Origin: Polytrichum commune
Taxonomy: Eukaryota > Streptophyta > Polytrichopsida > Polytrichales > Polytrichaceae
Direction of reading: 5' to 3'
Assembly: GCA_950295325.1 (NCBI GenBank)
Contig: OX485808.1
Span: 6,204,501-6,268,500, forward strand
DNA length: 64,000 nt
The notes beneath the pieces were generated by a model. The model saw nothing but the letters and a program-made list of their open reading frames with translations. It was not told where the DNA came from and did not search any database. Below, piece after piece: positions 36,901 to 48,858 of this stretch (positions are counted from its first letter, which is position 1; each line of letters opens with the position of its first letter). The translations under genes and the position numbers were made by a program.

Positions 36901-38739
36901 ATTTATCGATCATTTAAAGAAATCTATAGAATAAACCTCAAATCGATAAAGGAAAACCAAAAGATTACAACATATAACCAATTCAATTTGGAAACACCGG
37001 GATTTTAACCGATCATGCCTAAAAATCTCCCTGGACATTAAACTGAAAACACTTGAATCTCAACTCGTTTAATGACGAAAACATATGTCGGTGTTTTTGT
37101 CATTAAAACATCGTCAATGTATGGAGTTATATGGTGTTTAGGGAGCTCTCATAACTAGAAATAGCCAGTGGTGAACTTGATGAGGCTCCTAAAATTTGTG
37201 TATTTGGCCGTACTTTGAGACCTTATGTCCTTTGAGGGTTAGGCTTAAGTGGAAGATCAGTACCATGCCGTTGGATTTATTTGAGGGCTCTTGATGTAAA
37301 TGTGACCTCCTGTCTTCATTCGATATGTTTGAAATCGAATGATGGAAAGACCATTCAAGGAATTGTGATATACTGTGAGCTAGCATGACATGACAAATTT
37401 GAAATACCCTCTTCAATACCTTTCGGTTTTCTCAAATGTTTGAACTTTGATGTTCGAAGGAGCTCACAAAGATAATCACATAATTTTGCCCATATCAATC
37501 AATAACATGCACCATTGAAGATACATAACAAACCTACTTTCTGAGTTTATGTAGAATAATGCTGAAGACAAATCCTACTATTTAGCTATCAAAGTTGTTA
37601 ATCAAACCACCAACACACTCAATTCTTAACTTCATCAACCAACCAATGACCCTTGGGTTGTCTCAAGAGCAACCCTTTCTTCCTCTTGAGGTATGTGGGT
37701 GTTATTTTCTTTGTTTTTCATGTTTTCCAACTTCGAACCAAATAACAACTATCAAATCTTCGATGATCATAAACAAATATTGGGTTGAAAGCCAAACGAC
37801 ATAAGATTTAGTTATGCTTATTAGAATTGAATGTTTGTCGATTCCTTAAATGAAACATAGGTCCTCCCGACTGTATTCCCTATTCATTGTGCAGTAATGA
37901 CTACGATCTGAAAACATCTTCCGATCTCTTTCAAACAACATGTAAATTATATCTATCTGAAAGTCGTCACCAAATTTGCAAGAAGAGGTTACATTCACCA
38001 AGTGAACACGTCCGGCCTCTAGAAAAAAAATAAAAAAACAACTTATAGATGCCGACAAATGGTTAACAGTGCACTCCACAACCAACAAATACACATCAAA
38101 TGACAAGAGGATAAGTCTCCAGAGGATCTTCTCAGAGTTTGGAACTAAACGGTAAATATGAAACAATATCTCTTGGCTGATGATGAAAACTACATGAAAT
38201 TCCTCGACATGTTTCAGTTGTGTTCCACTAAAAAAAAAACTACTAGTTCGATCCATTCCCGTTGGAATGAGTGCCAATAGAAGGACTCTTTGGAGATTGG
38301 TGTGTTTCGCAACCGCTCAGGATCACATGTCTATGCCAATGCACTTGAAAACAACGTTCACACAAACATGCGCTTGAAGGAAAACAACCAACTTCATACC
38401 ACGACGAGCCACAAATCTCCAGATGACAGACAAAAGCACAACATGAACGAGATCCCGGATCCTGAGTTAGATGAATGCAATCAATCCTAAGGTGCAAACT
38501 AATAACTCAAGGATGAGCTAAGCGACAACCTTAGTGAAGTTGATACGCACTTTGTAAGGAAAGCCAACAATGACGATGCAAATAGAGCGTCGATGTGGAT
38601 ACTACTGCTTGGTCTCCTCGCTTTGATACGTATTCATGTCGCAATCTACTTCATCTCGTGACCGTCAGTTGCTTCTCTAACCTCTCCAAACCCGTCTACT
38701 GCCAACTCCACTCCTCGGTCTCATCTTCATGTACTCCAT
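33927..38739. other. Long gene-poor stretch
   Basis: Short frames on both strands lack recognisable domains. A small hairpin (TAGATGTCCCACT / AGTGGGACCATCTA) lies at about 36560-36595. The stretch 34265-34603 (-) is open for 112 codons but I cannot assign it. I see no clear TE termini. Confidence 0.4.
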
Positions 38740-39080
38740 ATGTCCATGGCCTTTCTCTCTCCACCTCTGACTTCTCCGACTACTCTTACTCACAACTAGA
38801 CTCCTTGCTCTTGGCCTTGGATATCGGATGCTTGAGCGGATTGCCATGCACTCCGATGCACGAGACAAGGCAAGGAAGAGCGCTCGTTGTGGACGCAAGG
38901 AGAAGGTGAGGTGGCCTTCATATAATACACAGAGCTCCAGCCTCTCGACTGACAATGTCCTCGCCCCATCATCCATTCCCCCCTCCTCCCTTTCATTCAT
39001 CCATGGTTACTTGTTCTCCACGACATAAACTCGTCCATGGAGCTCATCCATTGGTCTATTCTGTCGCCTGGCCGAATAAT
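38740..39080 (+). repeat. Dispersed repeat B, copy 1 (partial)
   Basis: This shares CCATGGCCTTTCTCTCTCCA, CACTCCGATGCACGAGACAA and TTTCATTCATCCATGGTTAC with copies at 42.1-43.0 and 54.8-56.1 kb. It ends near GTCTATTCTGTCGCCTGG, where the other copies continue. Confidence 0.75.
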
Positions 39081-40340
39081 TATTCAAAAGACCTTATGTA
39101 ACCGGAAATTGTTATTGTAATACTAGCTGAAGTACTGGTTAGTGTGGTGGGTATCATCAGACACGAGATGTTTGTGCACCCCAAGTCAATTATCTTAGCA
39201 CCTACTTACGTTAGGTGTCCCCACTTGCATACACAAAGAGTGAACGTTAGGAATTTTGGTACGTGGGTGAATCCATGGTGCTATTTAGTATATGATAGAA
39301 CCTATCTAACCGGAATAAATTCTTGTATCACTTAAGGTATTCAGGTTTGGTGGACCTGGTATCACCATACAAAAGAGTGCAACACTTGTAAAACCTGAGT
39401 CAATTATCAGTGAGGACTTATCCTAAGGTTGAGGTATCTATAACTGATCGAAATTAAAGATTTTGCATTTGTTTAGGAGGAGTAATTGCGGGGAATTATT
39501 CTTCTTGTGAAGAGAATCATATTCTAAGTTTCTAAGGAGAACAATTTTTTTTTATTAAAAAAAATCATGAATATGGAAATTGCTACAAATTTCGAAATGG
39601 TAAAGTGAGGGTAAACACATAGTCGATTCATGGGTTAACCCCTCATAGCTCATCTAATGTTAATGCTTGGCTACACAATAATTTTCAAAACTATTATGAG
39701 GGTAAGGTTGAGGCATCTATAACCAATAAAATAAGGGAGTTTGCATTAAATTACACACGTTCAAAGTTGGGAACCACATGTCAAACACTCACATTACTAC
39801 AAATTTTGGCAAACAATTGTACTTAGTAGCTGATAACATTCACAATCATCCCGCCATCTATTTTGGTTTCTCAGTGAACACAAAGTTGCCACCACATAAA
39901 CCTTAACTCCGTTTGCATGAACCTTCATAAATCTCATCTAAGCTAGAATTGTAGGTAGTCTAGTGAGCGGTTAAATGGACATGGTCAACTATGGATGCCT
40001 CAACCTTAGGTTTCTCCACTTGCATATGCTATTGAATTGGTCTACAAGTGAATGCATGGTATGATTAGTTGTAGAAAAGAACTTAGCCCCTAATTGCATT
40101 TGGGATCATATAAAACCTTAAGTTTCATACAAACTTGTGGTTTGTATGATTAATCCATCCAAAATGGCACAAATAATTTAGGTCAAAAGTCACATATGGT
40201 AATAAAGCATTCTATCTTGAAAATAATTTTGAAGAAAAAAAAAAAGCAATGAGTGGTCTAGTATCACGAGACACAAGATTTTTGTGCACGCAAGTTAATT
40301 ATCCTTGCTAACCTATGTTAGGTTTCCCCACTTGCACATG
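38990..40340 (+). repeat. Tandem segmental duplication, unit 1
   Basis: This matches 40565-41845 in the same order along its length, including GGTGAATCCATGG, GGAGGAGTAATTGC, ACTACAAATTTTGGCA and CCATCCAAAATGGCACAAAT, with scattered substitutions and small gaps. No coding content. Confidence 0.75.
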
Positions 40341-40479
40341 CCAGAGTCAACAGTAGAATTTGGTATGCAAGTGTATCCATGGTATCATTAATTATATGAT
40401 AGATCTTATGCGACATGAATAAAATCTTGTATTGCAAGCAATTTAGAAAGATCTCCTTCTTTTGCCAATTGCCATGGTA

Positions 40480-40640
40480 TGGCCTTGATATAATACACAA
40501 AAGCTCGAGCCTCGGCTAACAATGTCCTCACCCCTTCATTCATCCCCCCCATCCCACCTTCATTCATCCATGATTACTTGTTCTCCATGACAGAAACTCG
40601 TCCAAAAAGCTCATCCATTGGTCTATCCTACCGCATGGGT
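40480..40640 (+). repeat. Dispersed repeat B, short fragment at the duplication joint
   Basis: GACAATGTCCTCACCCC... through CTTGTTCTCCATGACAGAAA matches the middle of repeat B. It forms the start of the second duplication unit, so the duplicated block carries its own fragment of repeat B. Confidence 0.6.
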
Positions 40641-41845
40641 GACTAATTATTCAAAAGACCTTGTGTAACCAGAAATTGTTAATATAATCCTAGCTGAATT
40701 ATTGGTTTGTGTCATCTTAGCACCTCTTTACGTTAGGTTTACGTTAGGTTCAACACACAAAGAGTGAAGGTTAGAAGTTTGGTATGTAGGTGAATCCATG
40801 GTATCGTTAATTATATGATAGGACCGATCTAACCAGAAGATATTCTTGTATTACTTACGGTATTCAAGTTTGGTGGGCCTGGTATCATCATACAAAAACC
40901 TACAACACTTGTACAACCTTAGTCAATTATCATTAAGGACTTACGCTAAGGTTGAGGCATTTGTAACTGTTTAATTAAGAGAGTTTGCATTTGTTCAGGA
41001 GGAGTAATTGCAAGGAATTATTTTTCTTGCGAAGAGAAACATATTCTAGGTCTCTAAAGATAACGTTTTTTTTTCTTCTTCTTTCAAATCAAGAATATGA
41101 AAATTGTTACAAATTTGAAAGTGGTAGAGTCATGTTAGTCACAAAGTCGATTTATGAGTTAACCCATAATTGCTCATCTAAATGCTAATGCTTGGCTACA
41201 ATACTTTTCAAAACTAATATAAGAGTAAGGTTGAGGCATCTATAACCAATAAAATAGGGGAGTTTGCATTAAATTACACACGTTCAAAGTTGAGAACCAC
41301 ATGTCAAACACTTACATTACTACAAATTTTGGCAATCAATTGTAGTTAGCAGACGTTAACATTCATACTCATCCCGCCATCTATTTTGGTTGCTCAGTTT
41401 TCATGAAGTTGTCACCACATAAACCTTAACTCCGTTTGCATGAACATTAATAAGTCTCATCCATGTTGAAATTGTAGGTAGTCTAGTGAGCGGTTAAATG
41501 GACATGATGCACTATGGATGCCTCAACCTTATGTTTCTCCACTTGCATATGCTATTGAATTGGTCTACAAGTGAATGTATGGTATAACGAATTGTTGAAA
41601 ACAACATAGCCCCTAAATGCATGTGGGGCCATGTAAGACCTTAAGTTTCATACAAACTTGTGGTTGGTATGCTTAGTCCATCCAAAATGGCACAAATGAC
41701 TTTGGTCAAAAGTCGCATATGGTGATAAAACGTTTTGTCTTGAAAACAATTTTGAAGGAAAAAAAGAAGCAATGTGTGGTCTAGTATCATAGACACAAGA
41801 TTTTTGTGCACCCAAGTCCATTATCCTAGCACCTATGTGAGGTTC
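40565..41845 (+). repeat. Tandem segmental duplication, unit 2
   Basis: This is a diverged copy of 38990-40340 about 1.5 kb downstream, in the same orientation. It ends at GGTTCCCCCACATGCACACA, equivalent to GGTTTCCCCACTTGCACATG of unit 1. Confidence 0.75.
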
Positions 41846-42109
41846 CCCCACATGCACACACAAGATTCAAGGCTAAAAGTTAGGCTCACTTTACACTAGA
41901 AGTTGAGGCCAAGGGCCGAGGGAAATCTCATGACCCTATTGGTTGCGAACTCAAGGCTAGCCCGAAGAGCTTTAGACTAGGAGCCAAGGTCAACAAATTA
42001 ATTCAATATTTTAATCTATAAAATGTTGGCCTTGAGATGGCCCCCGAGGCACAAAAGGAACCCTCATGGATTGGGGGGCCAACAAAGGGCCTTGGGACCA
42101 ACAAATACA

Positions 42110-43060
42110 CAAACTTTGTTGTTGGCCTTGGCTATCGGATTCTTGAGCCGATTGGCATGCACTCCGATGCACGAGACAAGGCAAGGAAGAGCACTCATTG
42201 TGGACGCAAGGAGAACGTGAGGTGGCCATGATATAATACACAGAGCTCGAGCCTCTCGACTGACAATGTCCTCGCCCCATCATCCATCCCCCCATCCTCC
42301 CTTTCATTCATCCATGGTTACTTGTTCTCCATGACAGAAACTCGTCCATGCGGTTCATCCATTCTTCTATCCTACCGCCTGGGCACACAAAACACTGGCA
42401 CCCTCGGCCGATGTAACAAGCCTGGGGACTTCAGCCTGGCACATTTCACAATATGTGTGGGGCAAGGCATGCTGGGGCCACAGATGAAGAAATCCCTCGC
42501 ATACAAGCAATTTCTCATCCATCCAAGTGTCCAATTTACAAGTTTGTGACGAGTCATTTCAAATGACTTTGACTAGACTCATTTGGGTTCTTCAAAAGTA
42601 ATTATGATTTCAAATCGATTGAAATGCGATTTCACGATGGATCGATAGATGGATAGATGGATAGATGGATGAATAGATGATGAATGGATGTATGCACGGT
42701 GAGGGGAACTTGTGAATATGCAACAGAGAGCCATGTACAGCAACCTCACGGGCTCGTAATATGAGCTTCGACATACAGAGGGCTCGAGGGGCATGATGTT
42801 GGAGTGGTCTTTAGGTATACAATGGACAACGTGGAGATGGTGGTGGGGATGGGTGGCGTTCCCCAACATTCCCCATTGTTTCCGGAAGGTGGGGGACCAA
42901 CAGTAGAATGATGTGCCATATGCACGGGTGGAAAAGGTCAGGATGGCATGGGCCCATACTACGCTAAATATTGTATGTAGTGTCACTTGCTAGATAGAGT
43001 TACAAAATGCTATATCTTTTTGCTATTAATGTAATGTCTTAACCATGGAAAGTTATAATG
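42110..43060 (+). repeat. Dispersed repeat B, copy 2
   Basis: This is collinear with 54890-56110, from GTTGGCCTTGGCTATCGGAT to TACAAAATGCTATATC. Compared with that copy it lacks about 310 bases between GGTGAGGGGAAC and TTGTGAATATGC. A GATG/GATA microsatellite lies at 42635-42690. Confidence 0.8.
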
Positions 43061-43230
43061 TCGAATTACAATACTAGATGCATAACATTACTCATCACCC
43101 ACTAATCAAACAGTGGGCGTTGAGTAATGTTTTGTGAATTATTGGTTTGTGTGGTGGGTATCACCAGACCCGAGATGTTTGTGCACCCAAGTCAATCACC
43201 TTAGCACCTACTTACATCAAGTTTATGTTA

Positions 43231-43726
43231 GGGGCGGTTTACACTATGGACCATGAAGTCGTCCCACGGCCGTCTAAGCGATGTGATTGGACGTTGAAGT
43301 CGTCCCGGGACGACTTGGGTTTACACCAAGGAAAAAATGGTAGAGTGACCACGGAGGTTGAGGTCCACAAATTTGTTTTTTTAAGCCTACTCTATCCACT
43401 GCCATGGTCCAACGGGTTTTCCGTTGGGACAAGCAAAAGAGGTGGTCTAGGAAAAATAGCAAGGGCCCATGTCAGAAAAATGCCGTTTTAATGATTTTTT
43501 TGGATTTTTTTAATGATTTTTTTTCCAACTTAGTTAATGATTCCACTTTTTGGTGCATGGTCATTCTTCATGGTCCACATTCGGTTTACACCTAGTGAAG
43601 GGCCCACGAACCATGAAAACTAATATTTTAGTAACTCGGACCATGGAAGTCGTCCCATGAAGTCGTCCCACACAAAATAGGCCTCTTACGTGGGACGACT
43701 TCATGGTCCATAGTGTAAACCGCCCC
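43231..43726. mobile_element. MITE with 38-bp perfect inverted termini and TA target
   Basis: The element opens with GGGGCGGTTTACACTATGGA and closes with its exact inverse. The match is perfect over about 38 bases (43231-43268 and 43689-43726). It is flanked by TA on both sides, as for Tc1/mariner-type insertions. Related subrepeats (GTTTACACC, CCATGGAAGTCGTCCCA) occur inside. It interrupts a repeat seen uninterrupted near 39205 and 40735, which acts as an empty-site relative. No coding capacity. Confidence 0.85.
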
Positions 43727-43756
43727 TAAGGTTCCACTTGCACACACAAAGGATAC

Positions 43757-44186
43757 TTTACCGAGGGAGCTTTACCCGGTTATTAGGAAAGACTTTGGTT
43801 ATTTGGTAAAGTCAGGTGGGGAGGGGGCATAAGTATTGTAGTCTTTTGTTTGTTGATACCAGGCCCATCAAACCTGAACACTGAAAGTAATACAAGAATT
43901 TCTTCCGGTTAGATCGGTTGTATCATATAATTAATGATATCATGGATTCCACTTGCACACACAAAGAGTGAAGGTTAGAAATTTGGAATGCAAGTGAATT
44001 CATGGTATCATTAATTATATCATAGAACCCATATAACCGGAAGAAATTCTTGTTACTTTCAGTGTTCAGGTTTGATAGGCATGGTATCAACAAACAAAAG
44101 ACTACAATACTTATGCCCCCTCCCCACCTGACTTTACCAAATAACCAAAGTCTTTCCTAAAAACCAGGTGAAGCTCCCTCAGTTAT
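43757..44186. repeat. Long inverted repeat (palindrome), about 200-bp arms
   Basis: The arms 43757-43957 and 43990-44186 are reverse complements with few mismatches: CAGGTGGGGAGGGGGCATAA on the left matches TTATGCCCCCTCCCCACCTG on the right. The spacer is about 32 bases. Both arms derive from the same repeat found near 39240-39370 and 40750-40900. A transcript would fold into a long hairpin. Confidence 0.85.
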
Positions 44187-44747
44187 AGGGGAGGAGTCCG
44201 GCTATCCCAATGCACCTGCAAGAACCTGCTCTGGAAAATTGTTGAGTAGGTTTTAGTTAAGTAGCTTTCACACATGTTCATGGTTTTATCTATCAAGCAA
44301 TGAATGTTGGATAGTTTTTGTCCCATCCCCAAATCCCTTACTACTCATCTATCTTACCATCGGTTTTTGTTAATGGAGCTCCTCGTGCCCTCATAGCTAA
44401 GACTAAAAAGCAACCAATCGCACGGGTGGGAGGCGACACTTTTAAAGGTCCTATGTTCTTGCCTCATGTTTAGGTACCAATGGGAGGGTCGGTGCTGGAG
44501 GCCTCACTTGTAAGCCATGCCACATCATTTGCCAACTAGGCTTGGCACTAGATAATGTCGATGGTGTGAAGGCCGGGTTTTTAGAACTAACTTTTAGACT
44601 TAGCTAAAGTCGGGTGGGGAGGGGGCATTACTTGCACAACTAGAAGGGCCCGCCCCACCTAACTTTATCTCGGGGTTTTTAGGGTGGTTTAGGGTTTTTT
44701 ATTTACTCCTTGCACCCACCACCGTATGCAACTACACTGAATGTGAT

Positions 44748-44944
44748 ATTTGGTGTGGCTTACTATGTGGAATTACGCAATGCTATACCTATTAACTGTA
44801 CATCTTGCATTTTACCAACGATTGTTAAATTGGCAGTTTGGACATTATAGAACATTGACAACTTTACTTAATAAAAATTTATTTCAACAGTAAAACAATA
44901 TAGCACCGTGCAAATCCAAATAGTAAGCCACACTAAATATCGTA
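44748..44944. repeat. Imperfect inverted repeat, possible small MITE
   Basis: ATATTTGGTGTGGCTTACTA near 44750 matches the inverse of ATAGTAAGCCACACTAAATA near 44919. The similarity continues inward for about 25 more bases with mismatches. Confidence 0.4.
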
Positions 44945-45168
44945 TTTGGTTTACCACTTGAATCGAGCTGACACACTATGTGGCAGGTATAAAACACCAA
45001 GCCTACCTCCGGCACCTCGCACCCAACTACTTCCGGAAAGCTAAAGCTGCTCTCACCTAGCCATATGATTGGCCGTTGCCAAGTTTTAGTTAACGGCAAT
45101 ACACCCTTTGTGTTGTTCCATAATGTCACATGCTACCACTAATTTTCTAGCATCAATTATCCATGTTA

Positions 45169-45239
45169 ACACTACAAAACTCCGTAATATCACGTGCACT
45201 TTGGTTGCCACAGGCGTGATACTACGGAGTTTGGAGTGT
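45169..45239. repeat. Hairpin with about 25-bp arms
   Basis: The arms 45169-45194 (AAACTCCGTAATATCACG) and 45215-45239 (CGTGATACTACGGAGTTT) are nearly exact inverses around a 20-base loop. No gene is linked to it. Confidence 0.6.
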
Positions 45240-45754
45240 ACTTCGGGTGCACCTTAAATTTTAACAACCACGGAGGTTGCCGGAAGCTCACAACATGTGA
45301 CCAAGGGGACTTGGAAACACTAAGATTTTGACTGATCATGCCTAGAAATCTCTTGGCCACTGCATCTCTAGCTTATGTCACCTTGATTTGCCTGGCTGTT
45401 CATAACATTACTCAGATCCATAACAATGTTATGTGGGACTGACAACGATTCATCTATAACTAACTGCAGGTTCTCCCTTATGAAAGTTTTGGGGCGGTTT
45501 TCTAAGTTCCACAAAATGTGAGTTACCCTTACTACTACCACTCCAACAATTGATGACACCGAGGGCGTCCCTTGTGACGCATACACCACTGAAGTCACTC
45601 GAAACCCTGGACACTCAAAATCCCTTATGGAGGCTTCACAAAGGAGCGGAGTTCGTCAATGCTTTCCTCCGAGAGTGGACAGGTGAAAACAATTAGCACA
45701 AGCTGGACTCTAAACCCCTCACACTAATTATGACGGACACACAGCTAGAGGCGC

Positions 45755-46140
45755 CTATTCCCGATCAGGACCCCATCAGCATTCTATAGGGTAGTGGAAT
45801 TTCAATCAGCCTGGGATTGAATTTCGATTGTGATGGGTGGGAATTTTGTTTAGGTTGGGACCAATAGTTTCATGACACGTGTCCTGGTTGAGTCCTTAAG
45901 TGAGGAGGAATGAGCAGTTGTGCTAGACTCTAGACATTGGTTATGTGATCATGCCAACTTTTGGTTTCAATAATTCGCAATGATCTCTATTTTAGGAATA
46001 AAATTACCAAAAAAATTGGAGTCCTCTTGACTCATATCTTCCAACACGGGTAAAATTTGCACCCCTTTGTACTTCTCCACATCTAGCGCAAAAGCTCTTA
46101 AGTGATCGGTTATGGGCATCTCTACTCTATAACATATAAA
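45755..46140 (+). repeat. Dispersed repeat A, copy 2
   Basis: This begins near TATTCCCGATCAGGACCCCA and runs to GGCATCTCTACTCTATAAC. It is the closest relative of copy 1 (both have GGAGTCCTCTTGACTC) and extends beyond the point where copy 1 stops. Confidence 0.75.
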
Positions 46141-46239
46141 CTAAGAGAGTATGCATTTGTTTATGAGGAGTATAACAAATAAAATAAGAGAGTTTGCATA
46201 ATAATAAGACGTATAAACTCTAACTTTGTTTGGCTTAAG

Positions 46240-46540
46240 AAATATAGTAGGGGTGCCTATTCCCGACCAACACCCCATCAACAACCCATAGGGTCTTGCA
46301 ATTTTGATCATGATTGGATTGAATTTTTTTTATCATGCTCAGATTGAATTACAATCGGACCGGGACCAATAGTGCCAAGACACATGGCATGGTCTTGAGT
46401 GCTAAAGTGAGTAGGAATGAGCGGTTATGGCATACTCTATACATTGGTAATATGCGTGGGCCATTTTTTGTTGAAATTTTTGCGGTCTTCTTGATTTCTG
46501 TCTTCATACACGGGAAAAATTGTATCGCCTTATCACGGGG
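46240..46540 (+). repeat. Dispersed repeat A, copy 3 (truncated by another repeat)
   Basis: This starts at GGTGCCTATTCCCGACCAAC and has GGACCAATAGTGCC and TGAGCGGTTATGGCATACTC. It breaks off at ATCGCCTTATCAC, followed by a run of 12 G and another repeat. Confidence 0.7.
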
Positions 46541-46550
46541 GGGGGGGGGG

Positions 46551-46995
46551 TTACTTAGTGCATTTTAAAAACGACGTGCGGCATAATATAGGGAGGAATA
46601 CATTCATTCGATATAAAATTCATAAAATAATTTCAAATAATGAAGGGTTCATTGAAAGTAGACAATCCCAATACAAGTAAGATAGATAGGTATAAAATAT
46701 GGGCCATTCCTTTTTTGTAAAAACAATGTAGGGGCCGAAAATAAGGATCCTAGGATGTTTGCTTTGTAAAATCAATTTTGTACGCATGCCTCACAAGGGA
46801 TGGATGAAAAAAAAAACAATGTAAGGGCTGAAAATAAGGATCCTAGGATGTATCCTTAGTAAAATCAATTTTGTACACATGCCTCACAAGGGATGGATGA
46901 AAAATGACTCATCATTTACCCAAAAATGGATGAAATTGTAAGCCTAACCCTAACTCTCTTCTTGACACCTCTTTGTGGTTTCTAACCCTAACTCT
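46551..46995 (+). repeat. Repeat C, internally deleted copy
   Basis: The left end TTACTTAGTGCATTTTAAAA matches the inverse of 59990-60045. The right part (from about 46610) matches the inverse of 57160-57440. Relative to that locus roughly 2.5 kb, including two minisatellite arrays, is missing. Within it a block of about 97 bases is tandemly duplicated (46720-46905). Confidence 0.65.
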
Positions 46996-47533
46996 CTTCC
47001 CAACACCTCTCGGTGCCTTCTTTCCCTTCTCTTGGTCGCCTCTCGTTTTTCATTTTTCTTGTGGCTACTCGTTTTTCGGTGACTTCTCTACTCAGTCATC
47101 CTGATCTCCAACATGTATGTTTATTTTGAGCATGGATTCTTCATAACATACGTTTTATTCAATGTTGGAGTCTTGGTGATTTGCATGTTGCCCCTACCAT
47201 ATTCGCCCAACTGTTCAGTTTTCTTTATTTGGCAAGTTTTTGCGAGATCATTGTGACGTTGCCTTCAATCCAACGTCCATCTTTGATCGCTCCAAGCTCT
47301 CTCTCTCTCTCGCTCTACATCTTGATTTCTTGAATTACGGGCTCCATAGAATATCTTACGGGCTGCCCGTAAAAGAAACGAAAAGAAATTATAATACTGA
47401 GAGTCTATATTCAGAGTCACCTCTGACATTGTGGGATAGTTTCTGTAGACTAACAGTTCAGCGAGCTCCGCATAGGCAGGCCTCTGCAAGCAGTAACAAC
47501 AGACTGTGTGATACCCATGTGAAATTGAGGCTA

Positions 47534-48856
47534 CAGTCTAACCTTGATAATGTCACCCTTGTTAATAGAACACCTTGATATTGTCACCTAAAAGTTTGAA
47601 ACCGATTTTCATAGTGTAAAACTCCCTCGTTATTATCCCTATCACCCTTGGTAATGTCACTATTTTTTTCCCAAAATCCGTAGTGTAAATGTGATAATAC
47701 CAAGTATGGATGGATTATATGTGATGGTTGGATGGACAGATTGTAGTAGCCGCCCCTGTGATAGAGTCTAACCTTGATATTCATGGTGAGGTCAAGAAAG
47801 TTATAGATGGGTTTAATGCTTTTGTACTCTCCCATATCACTTTCTTGTTCCTTCCACTGAATGTGACTTCAGTTGTTCAACCTTTGGATCAAGGAGTGAT
47901 TGCAACATTCAAAATGTGCTATAAGCGCAAGCTTGTTGCCTGGACTTTGCAACAAATTGATAACAACTCAAATGAAGATTTGGGGAAAGTGAATGTTGAT
48001 CTATTTCAAGCTATGCTATGGTGTGTGGCGGCATGGCATGAATTAGATGATCAAACCATTAGAAATTGTTGGAGAAAGTCCATCATATTGCCTACAGAGT
48101 GGAATGCAGATATCAACAATTTTGATGAACGTATGAAGTCCAAAATGGAGGAAGTAGCTTTGGAATTGGGCAATCTCATCTCCGCATTGAATTTGGGTTT
48201 GGATGTCGAAGGCAACCTTGTAGAAAAGCTTTGTCCTTTGGAGTACATAAACATGGAAGGTGAAGATGATTTTGAGGTGGAATATTCTACTGAGGAGCTT
48301 GTGCAATTAGTGCAAGATGGCGAACAAGTTCTTGATTCCATGGAAGTAGACCCATTGATTGTTGATAGCAGTGATGATGAGTCTAAAGTAGTGAAGCTAA
48401 GCGATGCACAAAAAATTTCTAAAGATGTTTTGAATTTTATGGCTAGCCAAGGTTCTCAGATTTTCAACACTCTAGAGTTGTTAGGAATGGAAAAAATCCA
48501 TGACAAACTCATTAGAATTGGTGTTGCACATTTAACATCAACAAAACAATGTGACATTAGAAGCTTCTTTGTCTCTAGTGAGAGGTCTTTACCTGATCTC
48601 AATGACACATTATGATGTGCTCTTGTTTTTATTTACAATTTTGAATTAGATTTTACATTCAAAAACATTGAAGTCTCGTATTTGTTATTTTCTTTTTTAC
48701 ATTGTAATTTTATTTTGATTTTCTACCTTTTTTTTTTTTTGATAATATCACATTATGCACAAATCTTCAAAATGTGACATTATCAAATATGTCACACCTT
48801 GTTTATATCACTCTTTTTGGTGAAACGGATGGTGTGACATTATCAAGGTTAGACTG
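47534..48856 (+). mobile_element. Pogo/Tigger-type DNA transposon, internally deleted, ends intact
   Basis: The left end CAGTCTAACCTTGATAATG and the right end CATTATCAAGGTTAGACTG are exact inverses, flanked by TA on both sides. Shorter copies of the motif (ACCTTGATATTGTCAC, GTGACATTATCAAA) lie just inside each end. The 1323-bp element holds part of a transposase. Host sequence continues on both sides. Confidence 0.88.
47728..48615 (+). pseudogene. Partial Tigger/CENP-B-like transposase (C-terminal half)
   Basis: The frame is open for 295 codons and ends at TGA. It carries LFLPLNVTSVVQPLDQGVIA, AMLWCVAAWHELDDQTIRNC and WRKSIILP, hallmarks of the DDE domain end and downstream region in Tigger transposases. 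The N-terminal CENP-B helix-turn-helix and the first catalytic aspartates are absent, so the protein cannot transpose by itself. No ATG exists at the left end of the frame; it is joined to terminal non-coding sequence, as expected after an internal deletion. Confidence 0.8.
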
Positions 48857-48858
48857 TA

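Noticed and set aside
38595-38909. Open frame of 104 codons in repeat B
   Set aside because: Homologous frames in the other repeat B copies have different lengths and breaks, so it is not a conserved protein.
47240-47578. Open frame of 112 codons before the pogo element
   Set aside because: It runs across the transposon terminus and has no recognisable features.
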